64,000 nucleotides of DNA, from positions 124,001 through 188,000 of the forward strand of contig NZ_JAPJIV010000004.1 of assembly GCF_026241895.1 (NCBI RefSeq), written 5' to 3'. Each line of letters opens with the position of its first letter. Positions within the stretch are counted from its first letter, which is position 1. The position numbers and the translations under genes are program-made. This document shows, piece by piece, positions 63,190 through 64,000 of this stretch. This DNA comes from Pseudomonas sp. RIT-562. Its GTDB lineage: Bacteria; Pseudomonadota; Gammaproteobacteria; Pseudomonadales; Pseudomonadaceae. The notes below the pieces were generated by a model. The model was given only the letters and a program-made list of their open reading frames with translations. It had not been told where the DNA came from and did no database searches.

Positions 63190-64000
63190 ATGCAGCGTTC
63201 CATTGCCACCGTTTCCTTGAGCGGTACCCTGCCGGAAAAACTCGAAGCCATTGCCGCCGCCGGCTTTGACGGGGTGGAGATCTTCGAGAATGATCTTCTC
63301 TACTACGACGGCAGTCCGCGGGAAATCAAACAGATGTGTGCCGATCTCGGCATCGCGATCACCCTGTTCCAGCCGTTTCGCGACTTCGAGGGCTGCCGCC
63401 GCGATCGCCTGTCGCGCAACCTGGAGCGGGCCGAGCGCAAGTTTGACCTGATGCAGGAACTGGGTACCGATCTGGTGCTGGTGTGCAGTAACGCCTCGGC
63501 CGACTCCCTGGGTGATGAACGGATCCTGGTTGATGACTTGCGCATACTAGCCGAGCGCGCCGGAGCCCGCGGCCTGCGCATCGGTTACGAGGCGCTCGCC
63601 TGGGGGCGGCACGTCAACACCTGGCAGCAGGTCTGGAATATTGTTCGCCAGGCCGATCATCCAAGCCTCGGCGTGCTGCTCGACAGCTTCCACACCTTGT
63701 CGCTCAAGGGCGATCCTGCGGCTATCGCCGACATTCCCGGGGACAAGATCTTCTTCGTGCAGATGGCCGACGCGCCGATCCTGGCCATGGACGTACTGGA
63801 GTGGAGCCGACATTTCCGTTGCTTCCCCGGCCAGGGTGAATTCGACCTTCCCGGCTTTCTCGCACCGATCATCAAGAGTGGCTACACCGGACCGCTGTCG
63901 CTGGAAATCTTCAACGACGGCTTCCGCGCCGCACCGCCTCGGGCCAACGCCGCCGACGGCTTGCGCTCGCTGTTGTACCTCGAGGAAAAGACCCGCGAGC
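63190..64000 (+). CDS. quiC: 3-dehydroshikimate dehydratase, 5' part
   Basis: Open to the end of the window: 270 codons. Starts at ATG 63190 with GGGAG seven bases upstream. A TIM-barrel domain of the xylose-isomerase-like (AP endonuclease 2) kind: LEAIAAAGFDGVEIFENDLLYYDGSP, AITLFQPFRDFEG, IGYEALAWGRHVNTW (metal ligand Glu), LGVLLDSFHTLSL and PLSLEIFNDGFRA. The pattern is that of the QuiC1 dehydratase, whose C-terminal part is a dioxygenase-like domain (not visible here). It converts 3-dehydroshikimate to protocatechuate. Divergent from the MFS gene. Confidence 0.9.
   Translation, partial: MQRSIATVSLSGTLPEKLEAIAAAGFDGVEIFENDLLYYDGSPREIKQMCADLGIAITLFQPFRDFEGCRRDRLSRNLERAERKFDLMQELGTDLVLVCSNASADSLGDERILVDDLRILAERAGARGLRIGYEALAWGRHVNTWQQVWNIVRQADHPSLGVLLDSFHTLSLKGDPAAIADIPGDKIFFVQMADAPILAMDVLEWSRHFRCFPGQGEFDLPGFLAPIIKSGYTGPLSLEIFNDGFRAAPPRANAADGLRSLLYLEEKTRE

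Overview
The window is a contiguous piece of a Pseudomonas chromosome, most likely from the P. fluorescens group. Evidence: GC-rich codon use; gene order matching the conserved Pseudomonas block dacA/C - ybeD - lipB - lipA ... holA - lptE - leuS ... lnt - corC - ybeY - phoH - miaB ... hemL - thiE - thiD - ladS ... amn - rluE; and many intergenic inverted repeats of the fluorescent-pseudomonad REP type ('TGTAGGAGTGAGCCTGCTCGCGA', split here into three sub-families). No rRNA, tRNA, prophage, transposase or CRISPR array was seen.

Layout. 1-2.8 kb: 3' part of a D,D-carboxypeptidase gene, then ybeD-lipB-lipA (lipoate synthesis). 2.9-11.4 kb: ldcA, a lytic transglycosylase, and the reverse-strand run leuS-lptE-holA, then two forward genes. 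11.4-16.8 kb: reverse-strand operon miaB-phoH-ybeY-corC-lnt. 16.9-23.6 kb: small proteins, hemL, thiE, thiD and ladS (hybrid sensor kinase). 23.7-33.8 kb: acyl-CoA dehydrogenase, amn, rluE, an Lrp-type regulator, a gene-free stretch ending in a strong terminator (possible small RNA), a repeat-bearing envelope protein, a cation exporter and hrpB (whose last five sixths look compositionally foreign). 33.9-38.2 kb: accessory quinate/shikimate island: porin, type II dehydroquinase, MFS transporter and divergent LysR regulator. 38.2-45.2 kb: accessory amine-catabolism island: LysR regulator, aldehyde dehydrogenase, class III aminotransferase and a NitT/TauT-type ABC transporter. 45.2-59.4 kb: mixed housekeeping genes (EEP phosphatase, NYN nuclease plus exonuclease, exporter, rhlE, flavoprotein, deacetylase-like protein, tesB, tandem zinc metallopeptidases). 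59.6-64 kb: IclR regulator, DMT permease, MFS transporter and the 5' part of quiC (3-dehydroshikimate dehydratase), a second quinate/shikimate locus.

Main points. (1) The two transcription units of the amine island carry the same 68-base upstream element: three conserved blocks at identical spacing (39251-39318 and 42447-42514), pointing to shared control and so to a transporter and enzymes serving one unknown amine. (2) Quinate/shikimate genes are split between two loci 24 kb apart; the second has a 15-base site, GTTCGATAATCGCAC, that matches the PcaR operator of P. putida as I remember it, and three of the uptake genes have AAnAAnAA (Hfq/Crc-type) motifs just before their start codons. (3) An IclR-adjacent permease has a palindrome between its -35 and -10 hexamers. 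All functional calls rest on reading motifs by eye; no database search was run.
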